This document shows positions 34,221-43,867 of a DNA stretch of 64,000 nt, one piece after another. The DNA lies in the NCBI RefSeq assembly GCF_951793255.1, contig NZ_OX636706.1:2226001-2290000 (forward strand), read 5' to 3'. The notes beneath the pieces were generated by a model. That model saw only the letters and a list, made by a program, of their open reading frames with translations. It had not been told where the DNA came from and did no database searches. A program made the translations under genes and the position numbers. The DNA comes from Desulfovibrio piger. Its GTDB lineage: Bacteria > Desulfobacterota > Desulfovibrionia > Desulfovibrionales > Desulfovibrionaceae. Each line of letters opens with the position of its first letter. Position 1 is the first letter of the stretch.

Positions 34221-36157
34221 TTAATAGCAAATATCTTATTATGCGATCTTATACTGTCACTATTAACCTCAGTATTCTCTGTTTGTAATATCTTTGGCGT
34301 CCATTGTGAGATATAGCTGGCATCCTCCTGCATCCGTTGCAATTCACGAATGACGGCGCTGTTATTCTCGCGTGCCAGCGCCAGTTCCGCCTTCTGGGGG
34401 AATTCCTTGCCCAGAGCGTCCTGTACTGTTGCCAGTTCGGCCTTTTCCTGTCGGCATTTCTCCCTGAATTTTTCCATACTTTCGTCCAGTCCCTTGCCCA
34501 GAAAGTTGTCCATGCGCAGGAACAGACCGGACAGGCTGAGTTTGTCATCGAACGTGTAGATCAAATTGTCGGGCCTGAACTCCTGCTCTCCAGGACCACT
34601 GACGACAATACGGAACCCGTCCTTGCCGCCAAAGGGTTGCGTATAGCGCACAATGTGCATGGCAAAGCCCCGGTAGGAGCCGAACAGGGCCTTTGCGCCG
34701 ACATTGCGCGTAACACCCTTGACGCAGCCCAGCAGCAGGTCTTTCATCTTGTCGCCGTCCTTGTCGGTCAGCAGCCCTTCATCCGTGCGCAGCTCGATCC
34801 GGATTTTCTCTTTGTCCTTTTCCCGGACAATATGCGTATTGGCGTCGCGGCAACGCAGATTTGCGGCATGGTCGGCTTCTGCTGCGGCAAGACGCGCATC
34901 CGTGCCTTCGAGCCATTTCAGGCGGTCACGCAGGCGATGCTGGCCACGCTGATGCTGGGAATACAGCGCTTCCAGCTTGCGCAGATCGGCGGCAAGCTGC
35001 ACCTGCATGAGTATGAGCGGATTGCCGGATGCGGCAGCCTTCATTTCCGCCGCGTTGGCGGCCTCGCTCTGGACATCGTCAATCACGCGCTGCAACAAGT
35101 CCCCCTTGCGGAACTGCTCAATGGCAGCCGCCTTGTACTCGATGGTTTGCCACATCCGGGCGTCATAGGTCTGCTTTGTGGCATAGTTGTAAATGCCCAC
35201 CGAAAAATTGTCGGGATCGCGCTCATAGAACAGATTTCCCTGCCGGATGATGCGCCCGTTCCGCTGCTCCAGGTCGGAAGGACGCCACGGCGCATCCAGA
35301 TGATGCGCGGCCACCAGACGTTTCTGGACGTTCATGCCCGCTCCCATCTTGCTGGTGGAACCAAGCAGAATGCGAACGTGCCCGGAGTTCATGTCGGAAA
35401 AGAGCTTTGCCTTGCGGACATCGGTATTGGCCTCATGGATGAAGGCAATCTCTTCTGCCGGAATCCCCCGCGCAACGAGTTTGCTTCGAATGTCGTCATA
35501 CACGGAAAAGCGGGATGACAGCGCAATAACGGCATCCATATCAGAAGCAACGGTCGCGTCCTCGCCGTTCTCGTCTCCCTCTTCAAGGCTATCCGTGCCG
35601 CGTGCCGCCAGTTCCTGCCGTTCCGGGATCAGCGTCCCGTCCACGTCCAGCAGCGTTTCAAATTCCGTATCCCGCTGAGGGCTGGCATCAGTAAAGAGTA
35701 CCTTGCCACCCTTGGGGGTGGACAGATCGCAGAAAACAAGCTGCGTTCCTCTGTCGGCTGCCGTGCCCTGCCAGATGCTATGAATGCGCTCGACAGCAGC
35801 ATTGATCTTGGAGCCTGCAAAATCCTCGGCTTCCGGGAGAATCAGGCGAAAATCCAGACCTGCCTTGCGGGCGTCATTGGTAATCTTGAGCGGATTGTCC
35901 TGACGCGGGTCTGGCGGCAGATTCTCCATGCGGTGAATGATGCTGTTCATGTATTCGGCCTGATTCGGAGATCGCTCAGCCACGTCATTATACGGCTTGC
36001 CGCCGGTAACAGGGGGCGTCAGAGGACACAGCCCGGCCTGCTTTGCCTGTTCGTCAAGATCGTTCTTGGTGACAACATCGGCAAATGTCCGGTACATAGA
36101 GAGCAGTTCCGGGATATTCTGGAACTTTGCGAACCGGCTTTTCAGCTTGTAGTTGAC
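34208..36157 (-). pseudogene. 3' half of the giant methylase-helicase gene (DarB-like), split by the mobilizable element
   Basis: 650 codons that continue the frame of the gene fragment at 50,219-54,454: VNYKLKSRFAKFQNIPELLS begins here at the attachment site. It holds the second helicase lobe: LLGSTSKMGAGMNVQKR, then DLEQRNGRIIRQGN (motif VI), and a long helical tail ending ISQWTPK. The last codons are supplied by the IS1595 terminal repeat (INFGS-stop), so a few natural residues may be lost. Separated from the methylase and helicase lobe 1, it cannot be functional alone, although ATG 36097 could start a fragment. Confidence 0.85.
36144..36157. repeat. attL of the integrative mobilizable element
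   Basis: AGCTTGTAGTTGAC; the partner at 50376 is AGTTTGTAGTTTAC (12 of 14 identical, TTGTAGTT exact). It lies where the giant gene's codons for VNYKL are interrupted, and both ends read as codons for V-N-Y-K-L. Confidence 0.75.
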
Positions 36158-36195
36158 ACTTGTTTTATGTCATAATTACATGAAATAATAGATTG

Positions 36196-36786
36196 AACAC
36201 TCCACCGGCTAAAGCCGGTGGATTCACCGTGGCGACTAAAGTCGCGTTCCGGCTAAAGCCGGTATGGCCCCTGCTGAAGCAGGCTGAAGTCATTCCCCCT
36301 CAATTCGGAAGGTTTCATCTGCATCTTCCTGTTGCGTGATGTATTGCTTAATGACCTCATCGGTCACATTGCCACTGCTGCAACAGAAATAGCCACGCGC
36401 CCACATATGACGTCCCCAGTACTGGCGGCGCAACAATGGAAATTCATTTATCATGGCATGCGCGGTTCGGCCTTTCAGTTGTTGCATCAACTTGCTCACA
36501 GCAAGGCTTGGTGAAATCGAAACGAAAAGATGGATATGGTCGGGTGCTATATGTCCTTTGAGAATTTCCACCTGATGCTTTTCACAGATGCCGCGTATCA
36601 GCGACCTGGCTCTCTGGGCGATGTCGCCTGACAAAATCTTTTTCCTGTACTTGGTTATCCAGACCAGGTGCAGGTGAATTGAAAAAACACTGTGGGAGCC
36701 TTTACGATAATTGCTCATGCCCACAGACTACAAAAGAAACGCTAAAGCCGCCACCTAAAGGTGGGGGTTTTACCCCTCCCTGAGTG
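36196..36786 (-). mobile_element. IS200/IS605-type element
   Basis: A single Y1 transposase gene flanked by subterminal hairpins with CTAAAG loops: CCACCGGCTAAAGCCGGTGG, GCGACTAAAGTCGC and CCGGCTAAAGCCGG at 36200-36260, and CCACCTAAAGGTGG at 36752-36765. Exact ends are estimated to within about 10 bp. There is no tnpB. It lies between attL and the left arm sites of the mobilizable element. Confidence 0.8.
36290..36724 (-). CDS. tnpA: IS200-like Y1 transposase TnpA
   Basis: A 144-residue HUH single-strand transposase, complete. HUH motif in APDHIHLFVSIS, with the catalytic Tyr in EVIKQYITQQ. HLVWITKYRKKIL at the N-terminus is typical of the family. The start is 36724 or the second Met at 36718. 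It moves by single-strand peel-and-paste using the hairpins at each end. Confidence 0.92.
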   Translation of the reverse strand: MGMSNYRKGSHSVFSIHLHLVWITKYRKKILSGDIAQRARSLIRGICEKHQVEILKGHIAPDHIHLFVSISPSLAVSKLMQQLKGRTAHAMINEFPLLRRQYWGRHMWARGYFCCSSGNVTDEVIKQYITQQEDADETFRIEGE

Positions 36787-36814
36787 GGACAATAAAAACT
36801 TTAAAAATATTTTT

Positions 36815-36825
36815 GATACCCTGAA
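36815..36825 (+). repeat. Left arm-type integrase site GATACCCTGAA
   Basis: Identical to GATACCCTGAA at 50239-50249 on the other end. Two further GATACCC copies are at 50129-50135 and 50164-50170. The placement at both ends of the element suggests arm-binding sites for the DUF4102-type N-terminal domains of the integrases. Confidence 0.5.
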
Positions 36826-37007
36826 ATTTACCCTGTAAAATACTGGATGAGAAAAGCTGCTCCTAGTCAGTACCAGACAGAAATGAGGGGCGGCGCTGTA
36901 CCGGGATTGATCAGTATGTCCAAGGAACGAATAGGCTGGTAAGCTGCTTGCCGGGTAACCTTTTGCCTGCTAACCTTATATTTCAGAAATTTTTCATGGA
37001 GAAGAAA

Positions 37008-38513
37008 ATGGGGAAGCAGAGTACAAGCAATATTGGTTTTGAAAAACAGATATGGGATGCCGCCTGCGTTTTGCGTGGCAATCTGGATGCTTCTGAATAC
37101 AAATCCGTCGTGCTTGGGCTTATTTTTCTCAAGTACATATCCGATAGCTTTGAAGCCAAATATCAGGAGCTTCTCGCTGCTGGAGAGGGGGACGAGGAAG
37201 ATCGGGATGAATATACCTACGAAAATATTTTCTTCGTGCCTCCTTCTTCCCGCTGGTCTCGCATAGCGCAAGCGGCGCATACGCCGGAAATCGGTGTAGT
37301 TATTGATGAGGCTATGCGCGAGATTGAAAAGGAAAATTCGCGCCTCAAGGATATATTGCCCAAAAATTTTGCCCGCCCGGAGCTGGACAAGCGTCGCCTT
37401 GGGGATGTGGTGGATCTCTTCACCAATATCAAGATGATTGAACACGGCAATGAGAAAGATATTCTGGGGCGAACCTATGAATATTGCCTTTCCCGTTTTG
37501 CTGAGCAGGAAGGCAAGCTGGCTGGAGAATTTTACACGCCTTCCTGTGTAGTTCGTACCCTTGTGGAAATTTTACAGCCTTACAACGGCAGAGTGTATGA
37601 CCCATGCTGCGGTTCCGGCGGCATGTTCGTCCAGTCGGCAAAATTTGTCGAAAATCACGGCGGCACAATCAACACCATTTCCATTTTCGGGCAGGATTCC
37701 AATCCCACCACATGGAAGATGGCGCACATGAACCTTGCCATTAGGGGGATTGAAGCCAATCTTGGAAAATTTCATGCCGATACGTTTTTTGACGACAGGC
37801 ACCCCCAGCTCAAGGCGGACTTCATCATGGCTAATCCGCCCTTTAACCTCTCAGACTGGGGCGCGGACAAGCTGAAAGATGATGTGCGCTGGAAATACGG
37901 CCTTCCTCCGGCGGGAAATGCCAACTTTGCCTGGATGCAACACATGATTTTTCATCTGGCCCCACGGGGGAGGATCGGGCTTGTGCTGGCCAACGGCTCG
38001 CTTTCCTCGCAATCCAGCGGAGAGGGAGAAATCCGCAAAAAGATTATTGAAGATGATTTGGTGGATTGCATCATTGCCATGCCGCCGCAGCTTTTCTATA
38101 CCACCCAAATCCCCGTCTCCCTCTGGTTTCTGGCTAGAGACAAGAAACAGAAAGGAAAAACGCTATTTATGGATGCCCGGAATATGGGCACAATGGTGAC
38201 GCGAAAGTTACGAGAACTAACCGGAGAGGACATAGCGAAGCTGACGAAAACCTATGTCGCTTTTACCGAAGGTTCCCTTGAAGAGGTGAAAGGCTTTTGC
38301 GCTATTGCGGCAACGGCTGATATTGCCAAGCAGGATTATATCCTCACCCCCGGACGTTACGTGGGTATTGAAGAGCAAAAGGACGATGGCGAACCCTTTG
38401 AAGAGAAGATGGGGCGTCTGACAAAGGAACTCTCGGAACTGTTCCAGAAGTCCCATGAGCTGGAGGCACAGATTAAGAAACAGCTGGAGGCGATTGGGTA
38501 TGAAATATCGTAA
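37008..38513 (+). CDS. hsdM: Type I restriction-modification DNA methyltransferase subunit HsdM
   Basis: A 501-residue N6-adenine methyltransferase subunit. The N-terminal helical domain starts NIGFEKQIWDAACVLRGN, then the cofactor motif YDPCCGSGGMFVQSAKF, and the catalytic NPPF motif (ANPPFNLSDWG, Asn276). The start at ATG 37008 has GGAGAAG upstream. It methylates host DNA together with HsdS and forms the M2S core of the restriction complex. The hsdS start lies inside its last codons (38500), so the genes are coupled. Length is normal. Confidence 0.93.
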   Translation: MGKQSTSNIGFEKQIWDAACVLRGNLDASEYKSVVLGLIFLKYISDSFEAKYQELLAAGEGDEEDRDEYTYENIFFVPPSSRWSRIAQAAHTPEIGVVIDEAMREIEKENSRLKDILPKNFARPELDKRRLGDVVDLFTNIKMIEHGNEKDILGRTYEYCLSRFAEQEGKLAGEFYTPSCVVRTLVEILQPYNGRVYDPCCGSGGMFVQSAKFVENHGGTINTISIFGQDSNPTTWKMAHMNLAIRGIEANLGKFHADTFFDDRHPQLKADFIMANPPFNLSDWGADKLKDDVRWKYGLPPAGNANFAWMQHMIFHLAPRGRIGLVLANGSLSSQSSGEGEIRKKIIEDDLVDCIIAMPPQLFYTTQIPVSLWFLARDKKQKGKTLFMDARNMGTMVTRKLRELTGEDIAKLTKTYVAFTEGSLEEVKGFCAIAATADIAKQDYILTPGRYVGIEEQKDDGEPFEEKMGRLTKELSELFQKSHELEAQIKKQLEAIGYEIS

Positions 38514-39621
38514 ACTATCTGAACTATGCGAATATGCAAGTGACAAGATTTTAGTAAGTATATTATCTCGGCAAAATTATATTTCTACAGAAAATATGCT
38601 TCAAAATCGTGGTGGGATATGTGACGCAGAGATATTACCAAGTACATTGAAAGTATCTAATTTTGCAGAAAATGATATCCTTATTTCCAACATCAGACCA
38701 TATTTTAAGAAAATATGGAGAGCAAAATTTTGTGGCGGTTGTTCAAATGATATACTTGTAATGCGTGCAAAACAAAATTGCAATCCGATTTTTTTATATT
38801 ATATACTTTCTAGTGATAGTTTCTTTTCGTATGCTACACATACATCAAAGGGCACAAAAATGCCTCGCGGTGATAAAAAAGCTATTATGAATTATCAAGT
38901 TCCAGATCTTTCATATCAAGCTCAAAAAATAATAGGGGAATTCTTAAATGTCTTTGATCGCAAAATCGAACTGAACAACAAGCTAAATGATAATTTAGCT
39001 GAAATACTTCAAACGCTTTATCAGCAGCAGTTTTGCTATTCAAAAGGCACTGGTAATCAGGGGAGACTGGCCGATCTCTGTGACTACTCTAAAACAAAAG
39101 TTGCCGTAGCAGAACTTTCGCTTAGCACTTATTACTCAACAGAAAATATGCTACCTGGAAAAGCTGGTGCAGTAGATGCTGCAAGTTTGCCAACAACAGC
39201 ACAGGCGACAAAATGTCAGATTGGCGATGTTTTAATTTCTAATATCCGCCCCTACTTTAAGAAGATTGTCTACTGCCATTCTGATTGCGGCTGTTCTGCG
39301 GATGTTCTCTGCTTTACTCCTAAAGTGTCACAGTTGTCAGCCTATCTATATAGCACTCTATATGTGGATTCTTTTTTTGACTTTATGGTAGCGGGTTCAA
39401 AAGGAACTAAAATGCCGCGCGGCGATAAACAACAGATTATGGCTTATGTTATCCACATTCCCACTGAGGAAGAGATTAGAACATTCAATAAGCTTGCCAT
39501 ACCAATCTTGGGGCAAATGGAAAGCACTCATCGCGAAAATATGCGTCTATCATCTTTACGGGACAGCCTTCTTCCTAAACTCATGTCCGGCGAGCTGGAT
39601 GTCTCCGAACTCGACATTTAG
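38500..39621 (+). CDS. hsdS: Type I restriction specificity subunit HsdS with two similar target-recognition domains
   Basis: A 373-residue subunit. Two TRDs (about 20-140 and 205-325) each contain STENML, ISNIRPYFKKI and GTKMPRGDK in the same order, so the halves are close relatives. Helical spacers follow each (IIGEFLNVFDRKIELNNKLN; and MESTHRENMRLSSLRDSLLP). Each TRD reads one half of the bipartite site, so similar TRDs predict a nearly symmetric recognition sequence. The start at 38500 overlaps hsdM. The AT-rich sequence contrasts with hsdM, which is common for exchangeable specificity genes. Confidence 0.9.
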   Translation: MKYRKLSELCEYASDKILVSILSRQNYISTENMLQNRGGICDAEILPSTLKVSNFAENDILISNIRPYFKKIWRAKFCGGCSNDILVMRAKQNCNPIFLYYILSSDSFFSYATHTSKGTKMPRGDKKAIMNYQVPDLSYQAQKIIGEFLNVFDRKIELNNKLNDNLAEILQTLYQQQFCYSKGTGNQGRLADLCDYSKTKVAVAELSLSTYYSTENMLPGKAGAVDAASLPTTAQATKCQIGDVLISNIRPYFKKIVYCHSDCGCSADVLCFTPKVSQLSAYLYSTLYVDSFFDFMVAGSKGTKMPRGDKQQIMAYVIHIPTEEEIRTFNKLAIPILGQMESTHRENMRLSSLRDSLLPKLMSGELDVSELDI

Positions 39622-39709
39622 GCCGCTAAATTATCATTTATCGGCGGATATTGCCATTCTGACGGTTTCCTGCCATACCTGCAATGAGCGATAACGCGGA
39701 GAAAACGCC

Positions 39710-42700
39710 ATGTCGGAAAAATATTCAGAAAGTAATTATGAAAATGCCGTACTGGAGATTTTCAGAGCCTCGCTTGGCTATAACTATATCTATGGTCCTG
39801 ATTTTGAAAGGGATTACCATAAACCTTTCCATGAAGCAGCGTTGCGGGATGCCCTGCCGCGCCTCAATGCGCATTTGCCCCGTCAGGCTATTGCCGAAGC
39901 CCTTTCCAAACTGGAAAATCTGGAAAGTGGTTCGCTGCTTCAAAAAAACATGGTTTTCATGGATTATCTGCAAAACGGCATTCCTGTAAAATTTTTTGAA
40001 AACGGTACGGAACGTTCTTCCATTGTCCATCTGCTGGATTACAATGATCCATCAAAGAATAATTTTGTTGTTGCCAATCAGTGGACATTTATTGAGCATT
40101 CAGAAAAACGGCCAGATATTATCCTCTTTATCAATGGGCTTCCTCTGGTTGTTATAGAACTGAAGTCTCCTTCTCGTGAAGAGACGGATGCTTCCGCAGC
40201 GTACCGGCAACTGCGTAATTATTTCCATGAGATCCCTACCTTGTTTGCGTATAATGCCATCTGTGTCATGAGCGATATGACGACCTCAAAGGCAGGCACT
40301 ATTACCTCCGGTGAGGATCGCTTCATGGAGTGGAAAACAAAGGATGGAAGCTATGAAAATACGCAGTATGCGGATTTTGATACCTTTTTTGAGGGGATGT
40401 TCGAGAAGGAACGTTTTCTCGATATTCTGAAAAATTTTATCTGCTTCAATGTCGATGGGCAAAATACTTTCAAAATCCTTGCGGCCTATCACCAATATTT
40501 TGCTGTGAAAAAGGCTGTGTCCTCAACACTGACTGCTAGTGTTGGCAATGGGAAAGGCGGTGTCTTTTGGCATACTCAGGGAAGCGGGAAATCCCTCTCG
40601 ATGGTTTTCTATGCTCATGCCTTGCAAGAGGTGATGGAAAGCCCGACCATCGTTGTGCTGACAGACAGAAACGACCTTGACGACCAGCTGTATGGACAAT
40701 TTTCCCGCTGCCGCGATTTTTTGCGGCAAATTCCGCAGCAGGCAGAAAGCCGAAAGCATTTGCATGAGCTTTTGGCCAATCGACAGGCCAACGGTATCAT
40801 TTTTACCACCATGCAAAAGTTTGAGGAAAGTTCCGAGGCTTTATCTCTGCGAAAAAATATCGTCGTTATGGCGGATGAGGCACATCGCGGACATTATGGA
40901 TTGGTGCCCAGAATACAAACCCGCACACGGGAAGATGGCGAGGTGGAAACAAGAACAATAACAGGCTCAGCCAAAATCATTCGTGATAATCTGCCACATG
41001 CCACGTTTATTGGCTTTACCGGTACGCCAATATCCTCCAGAGATCGCAGCACACGAGAAGTGTTCGGCAATTACATTGATATATACGATATGACTCAGGC
41101 GGTCGAGGATGGAGCAACCCGCCCGGTATACTATGAAAGTCGTGTTGTCCATTTGAATCTTGATGCTGAGATTCTCAAACTCATTGACGCCGAGTATGAT
41201 TTGATGGCGCAAAACGCCGAGCCTTACGCCATCGAAAAAAGCAAGAAAGAACTTGGCAAGATGGAGGCCATTCTCGGAGCGGATCAAACACTGAACTCAT
41301 TAGTTGATGATATTCTTGAACATTATGAAGGAAACCGAGCGTTTTTGCTGACAGGCAAAGCCATGATAGTGGCCTATACACGCTCCATTGCCATGAAGAT
41401 TTACCACAAGATACTGGAACGGCGTCCTGACTGGACGGATAAGGTGGCAATCGTCATGACGCAGGGGAACAATGACCCGGAAGAATGGAGAAAAGTCATT
41501 GGAAATCAGGCCCACAAAGAGCATATGGCGCGTCTCTTCAAAGATAATGCCTCGTCCCTGAAAATTGCCATTGTCGTTGATATGTGGCTCACGGGGTTTG
41601 ACGTGCCATCTCTTGCCACCATGTACGTCTACAAGCCCATGTCCGGACATAACCTGATGCAGGCTATTGCCCGTGTAAACCGTGTGTTCGGCGACAAGGA
41701 AGGCGGGTTGGTGGTGGATTATGTGGGTATCGCATCGGCACTCAAACAGGCTATGCACGACTATACCGGACGAGACCAGAAAAACTACGGCGATACGGAC
41801 ATCAGCAAAGCGGCTCTGCCCAAATTTCAGGAAAAGCTGTCCATTTGCCGTGACTTTCTGCATGGTTTTGACTATGGGGCATTCCTGCACGGCAATGATC
41901 TGGATCGGGCGAAAAGCATCAGCGGCGCGGCCAACTTCCTGCTTGCAAAAAGCACTGCTGAGCATCAAGCCGGGGTTGATGACAAAGATACCAAGGAAAA
42001 ATTCATCAAAGAGGCCTTGCTGCTGCGGCAAGCTCTCTCTTTATGTGCGAGTTTGGTAGATGAGCTTACCCGCCTTGAAGCCGCTTTCTTTGAAGCCGTG
42101 CGCACTGTGCTGGTGCGTCTTGCCAGCGGAGGAACAGAGCAGAAGTTATCCCTTGATAAAATAAATGCCCGTATTAATGAGTTGCTGAAACAGAGTATTA
42201 AAAGTGATGGAGTCATCAATCTTTTTTCGGATGTTCAAAAAGGATTTTCACTTTTTGATCCAAAGTTTCTTGAAGAAATAGCCGGTATGAAAGAAAAGAA
42301 TCTGGCTATAGAAATACTGAAAAAGCTTATCGCTGAGCAGGTTTCGGTATACCGAAGAACAAATATTGTCAGATCGGAAAAATTTTCTGAAATCATTCAG
42401 CGCGCTATGAATCAGTATCTCAACGGTATGCTTACCAATGAAGAAGTAATTCAGGAACTCTTGAAGCTTGCTGGTGATATTACCGCTGGAAATGAAGAAG
42501 GTGAATCTCTTGGCCTTACGACAGAAGAACTGGCCTTTTATGATGCCTTGACAAAGCCTCAGGCTATCAAAGATTTTTATCAGCATGAAGAGTTGAAGTC
42601 ACTTACCAAAGAATTGACTGAACTATTGAGGAAAAATCGTACTATCGACTGGCAGAAGAAACAAAGCGCACGCGCCGGTATGAGGATACTTGTGAAGCGT

Positions 42701-42793
42701 CTTCTCAGACGTTACAAATATCCTCCTGAGGGTATGGAGGATGCTATCCAAACTGTGATGAAACAATGTGAATTATGGGTAGATAATCAATAG
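39710..42793 (+). CDS. hsdR: Type I restriction endonuclease subunit HsdR
   Basis: A 1027-residue motor-nuclease. N-terminal PD-(D/E)xK nuclease: RPDIILFINGLPLVVIELKS (about 133-152). SF2 translocase: Walker A TQGSGKS near 289, DEAH box MADEAHRGHYG near 388, FIGFTGTPIS, and motif VI QAIARVNRVFGDK. A C-terminal helical region contacts the methylase. The length is normal and no lesions are seen, so the system appears complete. The 88-bp gap after hsdS includes a GCGGAGAAAACGCC stretch before the ATG. Confidence 0.93.
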   Translation: MSEKYSESNYENAVLEIFRASLGYNYIYGPDFERDYHKPFHEAALRDALPRLNAHLPRQAIAEALSKLENLESGSLLQKNMVFMDYLQNGIPVKFFENGTERSSIVHLLDYNDPSKNNFVVANQWTFIEHSEKRPDIILFINGLPLVVIELKSPSREETDASAAYRQLRNYFHEIPTLFAYNAICVMSDMTTSKAGTITSGEDRFMEWKTKDGSYENTQYADFDTFFEGMFEKERFLDILKNFICFNVDGQNTFKILAAYHQYFAVKKAVSSTLTASVGNGKGGVFWHTQGSGKSLSMVFYAHALQEVMESPTIVVLTDRNDLDDQLYGQFSRCRDFLRQIPQQAESRKHLHELLANRQANGIIFTTMQKFEESSEALSLRKNIVVMADEAHRGHYGLVPRIQTRTREDGEVETRTITGSAKIIRDNLPHATFIGFTGTPISSRDRSTREVFGNYIDIYDMTQAVEDGATRPVYYESRVVHLNLDAEILKLIDAEYDLMAQNAEPYAIEKSKKELGKMEAILGADQTLNSLVDDILEHYEGNRAFLLTGKAMIVAYTRSIAMKIYHKILERRPDWTDKVAIVMTQGNNDPEEWRKVIGNQAHKEHMARLFKDNASSLKIAIVVDMWLTGFDVPSLATMYVYKPMSGHNLMQAIARVNRVFGDKEGGLVVDYVGIASALKQAMHDYTGRDQKNYGDTDISKAALPKFQEKLSICRDFLHGFDYGAFLHGNDLDRAKSISGAANFLLAKSTAEHQAGVDDKDTKEKFIKEALLLRQALSLCASLVDELTRLEAAFFEAVRTVLVRLASGGTEQKLSLDKINARINELLKQSIKSDGVINLFSDVQKGFSLFDPKFLEEIAGMKEKNLAIEILKKLIAEQVSVYRRTNIVRSEKFSEIIQRAMNQYLNGMLTNEEVIQELLKLAGDITAGNEEGESLGLTTEELAFYDALTKPQAIKDFYQHEELKSLTKELTELLRKNRTIDWQKKQSARAGMRILVKRLLRRYKYPPEGMEDAIQTVMKQCELWVDNQ

Positions 42794-42810
42794 TAGTATA
42801 GGATATTACG

Positions 42811-43164
42811 ATGGAAAACAATTTTTGCGACATTTCTGTAGATGATTTTGTGGAACTTTTTCGTAATGCTCAGGTAATGCACAGTACGAAAGTGAAGATT
42901 TTAAAAACACATTTTCAATGCACAGAACATACCGCGACAGCAAGACAATTATCTGAACTTCTTGGATATAAAAATTTTAATGCTGTTAATTTACAATATG
43001 GTCTATTTGTAAAATCTTTAGCTCTAGAATTTGGGATTTCAAAAAATCAACAGAATTTTGATTGGCTTTTCTTCCTTATGGATTTTATTCATCAACCAAA
43101 TGAAGAATGTAAGTTAAGGCTCAGAGAGAATACTGTTCAGGCATTAAGAAAAATTGGTTGGTGA
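42811..43164 (+). CDS. Small protein after hsdR with an N-terminal domain seen in HNH restriction proteins
   Basis: A 117-residue soluble protein 17 bp downstream of hsdR. HTATARQLSELLGYKNFNAVNLQYGLFVKSL resembles a helical domain that I associate with the N-terminus of some HNH-type restriction enzymes (a DNA-contacting module), but no nuclease part follows. The rest is helical and charged. It might be an accessory or control factor of the restriction system. The base composition is AT-rich. The assignment is tentative. Confidence 0.55.
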   Translation: MENNFCDISVDDFVELFRNAQVMHSTKVKILKTHFQCTEHTATARQLSELLGYKNFNAVNLQYGLFVKSLALEFGISKNQQNFDWLFFLMDFIHQPNEECKLRLRENTVQALRKIGW

Positions 43165-43258
43165 AAAACAACATGTTCGTAGTGTTATATGGAATTATGA
43201 ACATGACTAGCAGTAAAAATAAAGGAGCCTTAGAATATATAGGTATAGATATACTATT

Positions 43259-43867
43259 TCAATATGTTATTAAATAAACAAACATGCTGCATCCTGTAAA
43301 AATAAGTAATAGTGCCGAGATTCCTTGTTTCCATATCCCCTTTTTTTCTTCGACGAAGCTCTTTGCGCTCAAAACGCCGCAAAATAACCCTGCCGCGAGA
43401 CACAGCCCGCTGATGAGCCAGCCTGAGGGCATGTGCAGAATTGCCGCCAGAGGAACATCCCGTCCGGTGTTGATACGGAAGCCCGCCCAGAGCATCAGAC
43501 TCCCGTAGGCCAGCAGGCAAATCAGAGCAAGCAGTCCCATCGGCACCAGCCTGTCGTATCGAATTTTCGAGGCAAGATTCCGCGATTCCTTCACCACACT
43601 GTTGGTAAGCCGGGCTTGGGCGGCGGCAGTTTCCTTTTCGGCGGCAGCGGCCATGCTGTCCACGATGGCTCTGGACGCTCCGGCGATTTTTTCCGGCAAC
43701 GCTTCATAGTAGATGCGTTGATATTCCATCGCGGCCAGCAGCGGCCAGAGCGCGTCATCCTCCCGGAGATTCAGCCTGTTGCCGATTTCCCGCAAACGCG
43801 CCGCTTCCGCTTCGGACAATTCCCTGCCGCACGCCTTGCCGAGATCAATCACAGTATCCATGCTCAT
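43259..43867 (-). CDS. Membrane protein of the mobilization operon
   Basis: A 202-residue protein. The N-terminal 110 residues are helical and soluble (EAEAARLREIGNRLNLREDD ... ASRAIVDSMAAAAEKETAAAQARL). Then three TM segments: MGLLALICLLAYGSLMLWAG, WLISGLCLAAGLFCGVL and GISALLLIFTGCSMFVYLI. Its ATG overlaps the stop of the ATPase gene (ATGA), so the two are coupled. It is similar in layout to accessory proteins of small mobilizable elements. The function is unknown; it may anchor the relaxosome to the coupling protein. Confidence 0.55.
   Translation of the reverse strand: MSMDTVIDLGKACGRELSEAEAARLREIGNRLNLREDDALWPLLAAMEYQRIYYEALPEKIAGASRAIVDSMAAAAEKETAAAQARLTNSVVKESRNLASKIRYDRLVPMGLLALICLLAYGSLMLWAGFRINTGRDVPLAAILHMPSGWLISGLCLAAGLFCGVLSAKSFVEEKKGIWKQGISALLLIFTGCSMFVYLITY

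Noticed and set aside
36097-36175. ATG 36097 as a genuine start of an independent helicase gene
   Set aside because: The frame continues upstream into the att repeat and matches the other half; it is an internal Met of a split gene.
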